Of a stretch of DNA of 33,028 nucleotides, positions 8,408-17,178 are shown one piece after another. Numbering within the stretch: the first letter of the stretch is position 1; each line of letters starts with the position of its first letter. Below the pieces are notes generated by a model. The model ran no database searches. It was not told the origin of the DNA and saw only the letters and a list, made by a program, of their open reading frames with translations. The stretch spans positions 1 to 33,028 of the forward strand of contig JAPOGE010000017.1 in NCBI GenBank assembly GCA_028283345.1. The letters run 5' to 3'. Position numbers and translations under genes: made by a program. This DNA is from Candidatus Poseidoniales archaeon. GTDB lineage: Archaea > Thermoplasmatota > Poseidoniia > Poseidoniales > Poseidoniaceae.

Positions 8408-11400
8408 GTGGTGGTTCGACAAAAACATCTGGCGGCACTTCTAACCCTGATGATGATTTTGACCCCGGCCATGCCGCTTGTCGGTGGCGAATCGACCCCT
8501 TGGGAAGGCCAGACCCATCCTCGGCCGGCGAACCCGGGAGGTGCTGTTGAAATCTCCACCACCGGCTTCACCCTGCCCACCAACGGCACGATTACCGCTG
8601 GATGGCTCAACCTATCGACAGATTGGGACCAACCCGGCGGCAACGGCACCGGTTGGTCAGCTGGAGGCAAATCAAATTTCACCTCCGGGCAAGATTTGTT
8701 GACGACATCGTTAAGGTTTGAGGGGGCGCTCTCATTGGCACAAGACCAATCGGTCGGCTCCTACGAGGATTTCACCACCTTGGAGACGACCTTCCTCGAT
8801 TGGTTACCGGCGGGGCCGGATTCCCTGCTGTGGTCACCCAGCGACCTCAATCTGTCGGGTACCAATGTGACGGTCGGCGATGATACCGGTCTGTTCAACT
8901 CATCTTGGGGGGGGACGATTCCCGCCTTTTCGACCGAGGGGGGGATGGTGGTCTCAACTCTGGGATATTCTTTGAGTCGGGTACCGGCCGGGGCTCACGC
9001 CTGGCTTGAGGGGCCTCAGGTCAGACTGCCCAATGTGATTCGCAATTACAGTGCCCAATTCGACTACTGGATACACCTCGATGAGGGTGGGGGGTGGATG
9101 GAGTATTCCTTGGATGGTGGTCAGTGGAAGGTTCTCAATCCCGAAGGAGGTTACCCGGATGACCTACCCACTGCCTCACCGCAATTGACCGGTTTCGCAA
9201 ATGCCAGCGCCAGTGGTTGGAAAAAGGCCACCTTTGCCCTGGATGGCTTGAATGGTATTCACAGTGCTGAGCACCTCCGTTTACGCTTCGTTATCTGGAC
9301 TGACGCCAATGCCATCACAACCGGGCCAGGCTGGTTCATCGATAACCTGACCTTGGAAAATGAAGGTGAGCCGCTCGCCTGTTGGTTTCACGGGAATCTG
9401 AACGGCGCCTATGCCAATGATGCCGATGCGTGGATAGTTTTCAATTTCTCAACCACCAATCTGACCGTGCCGATGGAGATCACCGCTTCACTCGATTGGG
9501 ATCTTGAAGGGGGGTGGAACGACAACCTCTTCGTCGAGGCTAGCAATGATAACCAAACCTGGTATGAGATTTCCCTGCCGCCGGGAATTCCCGGCATCGG
9601 CCTGATAGTCAACGGCATCGCCTATGCCGACGAGACCGGCGGCTGGGTCGATATCACGATGCCTCTGCCGACTATTTTCCAGAATCAGTCGAAGGTGTGG
9701 TTGCGCTTCCGGGTCGAGACCGATTACTCGCTCGGCTACGGTGCCAGTATCAATGGCTGGGAGGGGGTGATGGTCGATGATGTGATACTGCATGCTAATT
9801 CAAGCGCCGGCAAGGTGAATATTCTGCTCGATAACTTCTCCACCAACGACAGCGTCGAAATCGGTGTGGCGGCAGGTGCAAATGAACAGTGGCAATATCT
9901 GACCGACTATGGCCATAACGGCAACAGCACCGTCATCTACGGTTTTGAGTCGACCATTGAGTTCGCCCGCGGCTGGCACCTCAACCATGAGCGAGGCAGT
10001 CCTTGGGAGATTGGGACGACCAATAACGGCAGTGGCTGGGGCCCGGGTAGCTTTCCCAATAACGGCAACGGCGCCGGCCTGGTACTGAACGGCAAATACG
10101 CGGCAAATACCCTGACCCACCTCGAGACCAAGGATTGGTCGATACCTGTCAATGCCAGTGCTCGATTGGTATTCGACAACTGGGTCTGCACCGAGGCCAA
10201 CTGGGATGGGGGGACGATTTTCATCTCCGATGATGCTGGACTATCCTGGGCTCCGTTCGCTCAACAGGAGCCCGATTTCTATGATACCCGCTCTACCGTC
10301 AATCCGTTCTCGCCGTTGTACAACCTGATGATATTTGACGGCTCGAGCAACTCGGCCGGCTGTAATGTTCAACCGTGGGTGACCAAGCAGGGCAACCTCT
10401 CGGCGTGGTCTGGGCAGAATGTTCGCTTCCGCTTCACCTTCTTCTCTGATACCTACTTGGAAGGCGCAGGTTGGTATATCGATAATGTAGGTGTCGAAGT
10501 CGATTGGTTCGAGCCGTCGGGGAAATGGCTATCACCGCCGATCAAGGTTGGGCCGAGTGGCTATGGTAGTGCCGCCATCGGCGGCCAAATTCCTTCCGAG
10601 ACCTCGGTCAGTGCTACGGTTCTCGATTCTTCAGGCACCCCAATCATTGGTTATGCAGGCCGTGATTTACCGCTCGACCTGAGGGGAATTCGCCCCGACC
10701 AACACCCGACGATTCACCTTCGCCTGCATCTGGCGACCACCGACGCTCTGCGTACCCCGGTGTTGCAGAACCTTCACGTCGGGGCGAATCTCTATCTGAC
10801 CGTCCCGGTGTTGGATTCGTCCGGATGGGAGTCTTCAGCAACCTTACCAGTGCTCTGGGATTCCGACTCCGGCGCATATGTCAGTGCAAATTCGAGCGGA
10901 AAGATGACTGCAGGAATCTCAATTCATCGACCGGCCCGCAGTATCAGCATCTGGTGTGATTGTGAAAATGTCTACCTCTCCCTCAATCCACAAGCCAGTC
11001 CCAGCACCGCTTATCTCGCGATCCTGATTCAACAACCCACCTCCAGTCTGGTTAACGGCTTGTACCTACGCGATATCCAAGACCTGAAGATAACCATCGA
11101 TCTACTGCAGAATGGCTGGGTCAAAGACCTCCGGGTCGAGGTCGAGTACAACGATATTGCCGTCAATCCCGCGGTCGACCTGAAAGGAGATGGCAGTGAC
11201 GAATGGGCACATTCTGGGCCCTTTGGTATCGCTACCGATGTAAATGGCATCAACAATCTTCAATTCTACGCCATCTATGGGGTGACCTATTCCAAGAACT
11301 TGGGTTACCATAATTATTCTCAGGCGTACGATGGTTTTGCCCGCTTGGGTCTCATCACCGAATCAACTACAATCACCACGATTTCACGTGGGTCATGGAG

Positions 11401-14400
11401 CACTCAGGTTGTCGGCTCAAACGACAATGTGGTCGTCCCCTTGCTCGATATCATCCCGGGCCAGCCGACCATCCTCCAGTTCGCCGTAAGTGCTGATACC
11501 AGCATCACCCTGTACGACAAGGCGGTACCTTTCAACCACCTTTTCACGATTCCATTGTCGGCAGATTTCCTCGCCAATATTTCTGCTGGTCTATCTGTCA
11601 ACCAAAGCACTGGAGAGTTCATCGTACCGGTTGACCTGAGGACCGAGAGCGGCGGTTTCATCGTCGGCGGAATGATTGAATGGCAGCGACTATTCACCGA
11701 TGTTTTCTATATTCCTCCTCCCTCAACCATCTATCCCGATGGCAGTTCGTTCACGATTGAGACCTACAGTTTGCACAATTTTGAGGGGGTGATTGACACC
11801 GTCCGCCTGAGCATCGGTACAAGCCGCGACCTCGATACAGCCGAGGTGGTATTTGTGGCGAGAAACACCTCCACTCCTCAGGCAACCCTCGAAGTTGAGC
11901 GCGGGGCGGAATTGATGTCACTCGATACCGCTGATTGGAATGCCGGGTTCACTGAAAATATCCGCCGAATATATTGGCGAATCACCCCGTCGCGGGACTG
12001 GGGTGACCAAGCACGGTTGTGGTGGATGCTGGAGTCCTCCAATGATGATTCCTCACCGCTCGGGCCGACCGTGGTCAGCACCGGTGGCTCAGCCGGCCCA
12101 GCCCTCGAGGTCGACCTTGAGGTGACCGACCTGGTCGTAGCCGACCAGTTCGGTAACGATATCGCCGATGAATCAAATTCCCTCTACCCGTGGTCATTGC
12201 AGGCCGATAGCAATATTTCGCTCAGCGGCTTCGTCCGCTTCCAAGGCTCACCCGATATCGCCGCTCCCGATGAGATGTTCACCCTCAACCTGTCATTGCA
12301 GGATGGGCAAGATGGAATGGGAGGTGTGGCAACCTATGTTGAGGTCGCGACCACAGATGGGCATTGGTCGGCCAATTTGACCATTCCCAGCGGAGAGGAT
12401 ATCTCAAGTGGAAGTGAGATGAAGGTCGTGACTTCTCTCGAGTTTTCAGCCGCCGAGTCGGCTAACGGGGTCAGCGATGAGACCCCGGAGGCCAAGTATC
12501 CCCGATTCATCTTTGATTCCCAAGGTCCGACTCTGGGAACCCTGTACACCATCCCTCCGGGAATGCGCCAGCCCGCCGATGGCCATGTGTGGTATGAGGG
12601 CAATCTGTTGGCTCTCTCCATCGAGGTTGGCGACGATGTCCGCCAAGGTGAGACTCTCAACCTGCACTATTGGGTCGAAGGGGTCGATGATGCCAACATG
12701 GACGGCAATGCACAAGGCGAAGAATACCGTGTGCTGAGCGAACAATTATCGCTGAACTCACTCAACCAGATTGTTGATTTCCCCTTGATTGATGTCTCGG
12801 CGGCAATTCCCGAAGGCACCTCTTGGGGTGAAGTGAGCCTGTGGCTGGATGGCGATGACCTCGCCGGAAATCCACTCATAAGTGGCGGTGCGCCCGGACT
12901 GGGGGTCGGCTCAGGTGCTGGTGTGGGGGTTGGAGGTGGAGATTTGGCGACGGTCAGGATAACCCGGGATTCGGTGGCGGAAATCGCCAGCGGCTCACTC
13001 GCTTTCGACCTCGTCAACGGGCAATTGCTGGGCGGCCATGAGCATACCTTCAGCGTCATTCTCGAAGAGGAGGATGGTTTGGTCAGTCTCGACAAATTGG
13101 TTCTCGATATCACCGGTGACCACGATGGGGAAGACTGTGCCATCATCTGGTATCCGTGGTCGGGAGTGATCGATTATTCACTCGAGTGTTTTGTCGACGG
13201 CAGTGTCAGCGTCGGATATGAGGAGATATCTGTCGGTCGTTGGCAGATTGAAATTAGTTTCATACTTCCCTGGCTCAACAGCAGTGCCTTCGGCCCGTCA
13301 GCATCGATACCTTCCTTCGCGGTGTTCGACCTCGGTCAAGACCTCGGGTTGGGATATGGGGCGATGACTCCATTTGCTTGGCAATACAATGGCGACGCCG
13401 AAATAGTAGTGGTCGAGATGAATGACCTGAGCGCGCCATTCGGGCGGCTAGTCGGCGATACATTCTACATCAGCAGTGATGATCTGATTACTGTGGGAGT
13501 GCTGGTCGTCAACACCGGTACCGACCTGCCCCTGGACCTCGAATACGGTTTTCAGATACGGGCTGCCGGGGGGATAAACCAGTCGACGGCAACCGGATTG
13601 TATGCCGGTGATGGTGAGTTGGGCTATGCGGCGATGGAATTGTACTACGATGATTTTCCGAATTTGGCCGCGACCCTGCACGTCGAGCCGCTGGCGCTGG
13701 GAAATAACACCCCACAAATATTCCACACCACCGGTGAATCATATTCGGTCGTCTTCGACAATTATGCCCCGCGCCTGGTCATCCCACCAAATCTGTACAG
13801 CGTGCATGTCGAGCGAATGGATTACCTCCCGGTGACCTTCGATATCGCCGAAGCAAATCAGATGAATCCCGAATCGGTCGTAGTTCACTTTGCCTTCATC
13901 AACGCCGATGGCCAGACCAGATATGCCGGCTCAGAGCAGGCCGAGTTGGCTTCACACAGTGGTGGTGATTGGAATTATCAGGCCATCTTGAATCTCACTC
14001 CGCCTTCCTCACAACCCGGAGTTGGGGGTGGGTTGGGGAATACTCCCCTCAATACCGACACGCTTCGTCTGTGGGTGGTAGGTGCCGACTATGCTGGTAA
14101 TCTCCTGAAGGGTGGTGGCACTGAGGAATCACCGATGTATCCAGCCTTCATCGCCCCCACTTTCACTCTCTTCCTGGAGCCCTTGGCTCAAATTGATGAT
14201 GAGGTGGAGATCGGTCATGCCATCGTGGTGCTTTCATCAATCAGCAATCTTGGGGATGGCCGTGGAAATGCTACCCTCACCCTATACATCAATGGGGTGC
14301 TGGTCGATTCTACCACGGTTGAATTATTACCTGAGGGAGTGGCTGAATTCCGCTTGGAATATCTCCCCGAGGCTCTCGGTCAACACCAGGTCATGGTAGT

Positions 14401-14620
14401 GCTTAATCAGACCGGACAGAGTGAGAACTTCAGTATCGAGGTGGTGGCATCCACACCGGTGAGTGATTCCTTCAGCGCCGCCTCGGCGGCCGGCGCCGGC
14501 CTGGCGATGTTGTTCATCTTCGCCGCAATAATCATCATCGTCCGCGGCCGGAATTCGCTGCACGGGGAATATGATGAGGACAAGGAGTTTGACGATTACG
14601 AGGATTTTGAGCAGGAGTAA
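8408..14620 (+). CDS. Giant membrane-anchored surface protein
   Basis: The product has about 2,070 residues if started at the GTG at 8408. This start (or GTG 8411) gives a signal peptide, VVRQKHLAALLTLMMILTPA, close behind GAGGGAG. In-frame ATGs at 8306 and 8318 are alternatives, and the frame stays open to 8168. The ectodomain is Asn/Thr/Ser/Gly-rich. Three segments end in a MAM or jelly-roll style signature: GWFIDNLTLEN (~307), GWEGVMVDDVILHAN (~451) and GWYIDNVGVEVDWF (~687). Many Ig-like beta-sandwich segments follow, with glycine-rich linkers at ~1493-1511 and near 1870. A CARDB-like domain lies at ~1917-2007. A single membrane helix (~2026-2045, AMLFIFAAIIIIV) and a short, very acidic cytoplasmic tail end the protein. 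It is probably an adhesin or S-layer-associated surface protein; no catalytic motif was seen. N-x-S/T sequons are abundant, so glycosylation is likely. Confidence 0.88.
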   Translation: MVVRQKHLAALLTLMMILTPAMPLVGGESTPWEGQTHPRPANPGGAVEISTTGFTLPTNGTITAGWLNLSTDWDQPGGNGTGWSAGGKSNFTSGQDLLTTSLRFEGALSLAQDQSVGSYEDFTTLETTFLDWLPAGPDSLLWSPSDLNLSGTNVTVGDDTGLFNSSWGGTIPAFSTEGGMVVSTLGYSLSRVPAGAHAWLEGPQVRLPNVIRNYSAQFDYWIHLDEGGGWMEYSLDGGQWKVLNPEGGYPDDLPTASPQLTGFANASASGWKKATFALDGLNGIHSAEHLRLRFVIWTDANAITTGPGWFIDNLTLENEGEPLACWFHGNLNGAYANDADAWIVFNFSTTNLTVPMEITASLDWDLEGGWNDNLFVEASNDNQTWYEISLPPGIPGIGLIVNGIAYADETGGWVDITMPLPTIFQNQSKVWLRFRVETDYSLGYGASINGWEGVMVDDVILHANSSAGKVNILLDNFSTNDSVEIGVAAGANEQWQYLTDYGHNGNSTVIYGFESTIEFARGWHLNHERGSPWEIGTTNNGSGWGPGSFPNNGNGAGLVLNGKYAANTLTHLETKDWSIPVNASARLVFDNWVCTEANWDGGTIFISDDAGLSWAPFAQQEPDFYDTRSTVNPFSPLYNLMIFDGSSNSAGCNVQPWVTKQGNLSAWSGQNVRFRFTFFSDTYLEGAGWYIDNVGVEVDWFEPSGKWLSPPIKVGPSGYGSAAIGGQIPSETSVSATVLDSSGTPIIGYAGRDLPLDLRGIRPDQHPTIHLRLHLATTDALRTPVLQNLHVGANLYLTVPVLDSSGWESSATLPVLWDSDSGAYVSANSSGKMTAGISIHRPARSISIWCDCENVYLSLNPQASPSTAYLAILIQQPTSSLVNGLYLRDIQDLKITIDLLQNGWVKDLRVEVEYNDIAVNPAVDLKGDGSDEWAHSGPFGIATDVNGINNLQFYAIYGVTYSKNLGYHNYSQAYDGFARLGLITESTTITTISRGSWSTQVVGSNDNVVVPLLDIIPGQPTILQFAVSADTSITLYDKAVPFNHLFTIPLSADFLANISAGLSVNQSTGEFIVPVDLRTESGGFIVGGMIEWQRLFTDVFYIPPPSTIYPDGSSFTIETYSLHNFEGVIDTVRLSIGTSRDLDTAEVVFVARNTSTPQATLEVERGAELMSLDTADWNAGFTENIRRIYWRITPSRDWGDQARLWWMLESSNDDSSPLGPTVVSTGGSAGPALEVDLEVTDLVVADQFGNDIADESNSLYPWSLQADSNISLSGFVRFQGSPDIAAPDEMFTLNLSLQDGQDGMGGVATYVEVATTDGHWSANLTIPSGEDISSGSEMKVVTSLEFSAAESANGVSDETPEAKYPRFIFDSQGPTLGTLYTIPPGMRQPADGHVWYEGNLLALSIEVGDDVRQGETLNLHYWVEGVDDANMDGNAQGEEYRVLSEQLSLNSLNQIVDFPLIDVSAAIPEGTSWGEVSLWLDGDDLAGNPLISGGAPGLGVGSGAGVGVGGGDLATVRITRDSVAEIASGSLAFDLVNGQLLGGHEHTFSVILEEEDGLVSLDKLVLDITGDHDGEDCAIIWYPWSGVIDYSLECFVDGSVSVGYEEISVGRWQIEISFILPWLNSSAFGPSASIPSFAVFDLGQDLGLGYGAMTPFAWQYNGDAEIVVVEMNDLSAPFGRLVGDTFYISSDDLITVGVLVVNTGTDLPLDLEYGFQIRAAGGINQSTATGLYAGDGELGYAAMELYYDDFPNLAATLHVEPLALGNNTPQIFHTTGESYSVVFDNYAPRLVIPPNLYSVHVERMDYLPVTFDIAEANQMNPESVVVHFAFINADGQTRYAGSEQAELASHSGGDWNYQAILNLTPPSSQPGVGGGLGNTPLNTDTLRLWVVGADYAGNLLKGGGTEESPMYPAFIAPTFTLFLEPLAQIDDEVEIGHAIVVLSSISNLGDGRGNATLTLYINGVLVDSTTVELLPEGVAEFRLEYLPEALGQHQVMVVLNQTGQSENFSIEVVASTPVSDSFSAASAAGAGLAMLFIFAAIIIIVRGRNSLHGEYDEDKEFDDYEDFEQE

Positions 14621-14653
14621 GTATCAAACATACCGGGGGCCACGCCCGCTTAC

Positions 14654-14738
14654 GCAGGGGTTCCCGAGCGGTCAAAGGGGGCGGGCTCAAGATCCGCTGT
14701 CAAGGACTTCGCAGGTTCGAATCCTGCCCCCTGCACCA
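14654..14738 (+). tRNA. tRNA-Leu(CAA)
   Basis: The acceptor arms GCAGGGG (14654-14660) and CCCCTGC (14728-14734) pair perfectly, followed by A and an encoded CCA (14736-14738). The anticodon stem GCGGG/TCCGC encloses the loop CTCAAGA, giving anticodon CAA for codon UUG. The T-arm GCAGG-TTCGAAT-CCTGC is perfect. The D-arm region (TTCCCGAGCGGTCAAAGG) and a long variable arm (TGTCAAGGACTTC) are those of a class II leucine tRNA. No intron is visible. Its last 24 bases recur at 17179-17202, making this gene the apparent integration site of the element downstream. Confidence 0.95.
14715..14738 (+). repeat. Left attachment-site repeat (3' end of tRNA-Leu)
   Basis: These 24 bases, from GTTCGAATCC to the CCA end, are identical to 17179-17202. 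A tRNA 3' end beginning in the T-loop is the classic target of tyrosine recombinases, and insertion leaves one repeat completing the tRNA gene (here) and one at the far side. Confidence 0.85.
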
Positions 14739-14845
14739 TAGTCAAAAAAGCCCTATCAAAAGCATGCTATGAGTAGGGAAAAACGAGCAGGGCTGGAAGG
14801 ATTCTCAAAATATAATAACATTTTTATTTCGGTTTGAAAGTAGGG

Positions 14846-15550
14846 CTATTCCTCGCTTGAATCAATAGGGTTATTTAGGCTGGGATGATATATCTTCTTC
14901 CTGTACGTAATACCAAACTTTGTCCATACATCTCGCCATTCTCCTTCTTCGGTATTATCCACTAGAGATTCTCGTTCTTTCTCTGTAGGTAGGTACAACT
15001 TATCGTGTAACCAAATAGATACAATGTAAACAGCTAACGCGGCAATAAATCCATATAAATCACCGACCCACTCTGCAACGATGATCCAGATAGAAACAGT
15101 GGTCATAATCATACATGCAGAGAATAATATTTCGTCCACTGTTAACTTTTCTTCCTTCTGTCTATCTTTTCTAGCCATGTATATGGTGCCAAAATAGCCG
15201 GACTGTTCTGCGTATTCTTCAGTTCCATGTACCTTGACTTTTCGCCTCCTCAACACGTCCTGAAATCCTGAGATACAAATGTAGAATAGGAAAGCAGTCC
15301 AGGCGAAATAAGTATAAAATGGAGAATCTAGATAATCTAATATTACCCAAATCACAAATGAAATTGCGATGTAGCCAGCTGTCACATTTTCCTCCCATTC
15401 AGTCTCTTGAAACACCGTGGTCATATTTTTTCCGAGCTTACTTAGGGCAACATCCCTATTGTCCCAGAGAGGTATGCCGAGTATAATTATACTGAAAAGA
15501 ACTATGAAAATAGATGATGATGGAAATAACTCAAGTTGTTTCACCAACAA
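14846..15550 (-). CDS. Unknown multi-pass membrane protein of the mini-island
   Basis: The product has 234 residues from a TTG at 15550; a GTG at 15544 is an equally good start. Hydrophobic segments lie at about residues 13-30, 57-73, 79-97, 143-160 and 162-181, giving four or five membrane helices. A basic, charged loop (DVLRRRKVKVHGTEEYAEQ to ARKDRQKEEK) is probably cytoplasmic, and the C-terminus is hydrophilic. I do not recognise a family or catalytic motif. Composition is AT-rich compared with the chromosome, in line with horizontal origin. It lies inside the tRNA-Leu-bounded segment and is transcribed towards the tRNA, divergently from the lipoprotein. An AT-rich TTATTTATG at about 15560 may serve as promoter. 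A transport, immunity or superinfection role is possible but unsupported. Confidence 0.75.
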   Translation of the reverse strand: MLVKQLELFPSSSIFIVLFSIIILGIPLWDNRDVALSKLGKNMTTVFQETEWEENVTAGYIAISFVIWVILDYLDSPFYTYFAWTAFLFYICISGFQDVLRRRKVKVHGTEEYAEQSGYFGTIYMARKDRQKEEKLTVDEILFSACMIMTTVSIWIIVAEWVGDLYGFIAALAVYIVSIWLHDKLYLPTEKERESLVDNTEEGEWRDVWTKFGITYRKKIYHPSLNNPIDSSEE

Positions 15551-15746
15551 TATCTCATAAATAACTAGTGCAAGCCAAATGAATAGGACCTAATATGCCA
15601 ACGGCTGGCGTGAATAGAAATAATTTCGAATACCCCTCCACATCTACTTCGCCGAAGATATGGTAGCACATTAGATTCACGTCTATTGTGTTGTAATAAT
15701 ACGGTAAATCCCGCCTTGAGGTCGGCTTCAGGTGGTTGTAGGGTCG

Positions 15747-15765
15747 CCATTGGTTAGCCTAATGG
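15747..15765. promoter_or_regulatory. Imperfect 19-bp palindrome with DtxR-like core
   Basis: Arms CCATT (15747-15751) and AATGG (15761-15765) enclose GGTTAGCCT. The core GGTTAGCCTAA (15752-15762) equals the central 11 bases of the DtxR/IdeR consensus as I know it, but the outer arms differ. It sits directly upstream of the TATA-like TCTAAATACC of the lipoprotein gene. It may be an operator; the similarity to an iron box could be accidental. Confidence 0.35.
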
Positions 15766-15775
15766 TCTAAATACC
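15766..15775 (+). promoter_or_regulatory. TATA-like box of the collagen-like lipoprotein gene
   Basis: TCTAAATACC is centred about 20-24 bp before the ATG at 15790. That spacing would place the transcription start at or next to the start codon, i.e. a leaderless mRNA, which is common in archaea. Confidence 0.45.
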
Positions 15776-15789
15776 GCTACAGAAGCACC

Positions 15790-17103
15790 ATGCGACGCTA
15801 TAGCACATGCATATTGATGAGCCTGCTTATGATTACCACCACCCTTGCCGGTTGCTTCGGTGGTGATGAGGAACCAGCCCCCGATGAGGGTGATGATACA
15901 CCTGAACCAACACCCACTCTAGACGACTGGGATGTGTACTATGTCACCACCAGTGACGACCTGCCAAATTGTGATGGCGATACGCTCGGCCGCCTCTATT
16001 ATGTCATAGCAGATGCTGCATTCCAAGCCTGCACTGACACGGATTGGATAACCGTTGACCTGACTGGGCCGATGGGTCCAGCGGGTGCTGATGGTGTGAA
16101 TGGAACCAATGGAACCAATGGAACCAATGGAACCAATGGAACCAATGGAACCAATGGAACCAATGGAACCGGTGGTGCGGACGGGGTCGATGGAGCGGAT
16201 GGTGCTGACGGTGCTCAAGGCGAACAGGGACCTCCCGGAGCAAACGGAACCGACGGACAGGACGGACAGGACGGAGCCAACGGAATGGACGGCCAGAATG
16301 GTGCTGACGGCAGTGCCTCGCCCAACACGATGCTCACCCGCGTGTCCGCTTCGCCAGTCTCGCTGGGATGCATCTCAGGAGGCCGCGTCATAGAACAAGG
16401 ACTCGACAACGGCGACGGAGGTGGAACTGCACAGAACGGAATCCTCGAGATAGGCGAGGTCGACTACACCACCACATACTGCAGCCGCCTCCTAGATGAA
16501 GCAGAGTTGGTTAATGACCTCTTCATCGGCACCGCCGGCGGGGGTGCCGCCAGCATCACAGTCATGGGAACCCGGCTCTACTTTTCTGCGAATGACGGCA
16601 TCAGCGGCCAAGAACTGTGGGCATACGAGACCACCAACGACTCGACCTGGTTGGTGTCCGACACCTACAGCGGCAGCGGCGGCGGATTTCCAGAATACAT
16701 CACGGTCATGGGGACTAGGCTCTACTTTTCTGCGAATGACGGCATCAGCGGGTACGAACTGTGGGCGCACGAGACGACCAACTCCTCGACCTGGCAGGTG
16801 GCCGACATCCAAAGCGGCAGCGGCAGTGGGTATGCGGATTACATCACGGTCATGGGCACGCGTCTCTACTTCGTGGCGACCTGCACATCTACGCCATTCA
16901 ACCAGTGCTCCCACGAACTGTGGGCGCACGACACCACTACCGGGGTAACCCAGCAGATGGCCAACATCTGTTATGATTGCAACGGGTTTCCGCAGCATCT
17001 CACACCCATGGGAAACCGGCTCTACTTCGAGGCGGGTGACTACAGCAGCGGCCGAGAACTGTGGGTGTACGGAATTATTGAGCACACCACCACCTACAAT
17101 TGA
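15790..17103 (+). CDS. Lipoprotein with collagen-like repeats, DUF7151-like and ELW repeats
   Basis: The product has 437 residues. The signal is MRRYSTCILMSLLM with lipobox TLAGC (Cys22), followed by an acidic linker. Residues 45-91 are the YYV / DLPNC / LGRLYYV / FQAC module also found in the lipoprotein at the left edge. Residues 92-178 are collagen-like Gly-X-Y triplets (GPMGPAGADG, then N-G-T repeats, then GEQGPPGANGTDG). Residues ~180-236 resemble DUF7151: a Cys-x-x-GG turn, GLDNGDGGG and E-x-x-YTTTYC. Residues ~255-437 hold four ~48-residue repeats with ITVMGTRLYF and ELWA, like the ELW/propeller repeats of bacterial surface proteins. The protein is probably a rod-and-head adhesin on the cell surface. 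It lies in the tRNA-Leu mini-island, which suggests a strain-variable trait. Domain calls other than the signal and the triplets are by eye. Confidence 0.87.
   Translation: MRRYSTCILMSLLMITTTLAGCFGGDEEPAPDEGDDTPEPTPTLDDWDVYYVTTSDDLPNCDGDTLGRLYYVIADAAFQACTDTDWITVDLTGPMGPAGADGVNGTNGTNGTNGTNGTNGTNGTNGTGGADGVDGADGADGAQGEQGPPGANGTDGQDGQDGANGMDGQNGADGSASPNTMLTRVSASPVSLGCISGGRVIEQGLDNGDGGGTAQNGILEIGEVDYTTTYCSRLLDEAELVNDLFIGTAGGGAASITVMGTRLYFSANDGISGQELWAYETTNDSTWLVSDTYSGSGGGFPEYITVMGTRLYFSANDGISGYELWAHETTNSSTWQVADIQSGSGSGYADYITVMGTRLYFVATCTSTPFNQCSHELWAHDTTTGVTQQMANICYDCNGFPQHLTPMGNRLYFEAGDYSSGRELWVYGIIEHTTTYN
16102..16164 (+). repeat. 9-bp minisatellite encoding N-G-T triplets
   Basis: Seven perfect tandem copies of GGAACCAAT are followed by the variant GGAACCGGT. 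Because the unit is nine bases, gain or loss of copies keeps the reading frame. The array encodes eight successive N-G-T sequons (Asn 104 to 125), i.e. collagen-like triplets that are also potential N-glycosylation sites. Slippage could change stalk length. Confidence 0.95.
16574..16751 (+). repeat. 144-bp spaced duplicate within the ELW repeats
   Basis: A 34-base stretch starting GGCTCTACTTTTCTGCGAAT is identical at 16574-16607 and 16718-16751, exactly 48 codons apart. It reflects recent duplication of one ELW-type repeat unit, and flanking bases are also similar. The third and fourth protein repeats are more diverged. Confidence 0.9.
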
Positions 17104-17178
17104 TTCATTGCACGCGGAACCGAGTTCGAAGCATCCAAAGGTCGCTAAAAGTAGGGCTTTCCAGAATAAAAAATAACA

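Noticed and set aside
15565-15750. 61-residue open frame inside the island
   Set aside because: No ribosome binding site, no domain and low-quality composition; it is more likely the promoter region between the two island genes.
16102-16164. Possible CRISPR-like array
   Set aside because: Units are 9 bp, directly adjacent and in frame with a protein; there are no spacers.
15919-16243. Antisense frames full of G-S-I or H-W-F repeats
   Set aside because: They are the 9-bp minisatellite read in other frames.
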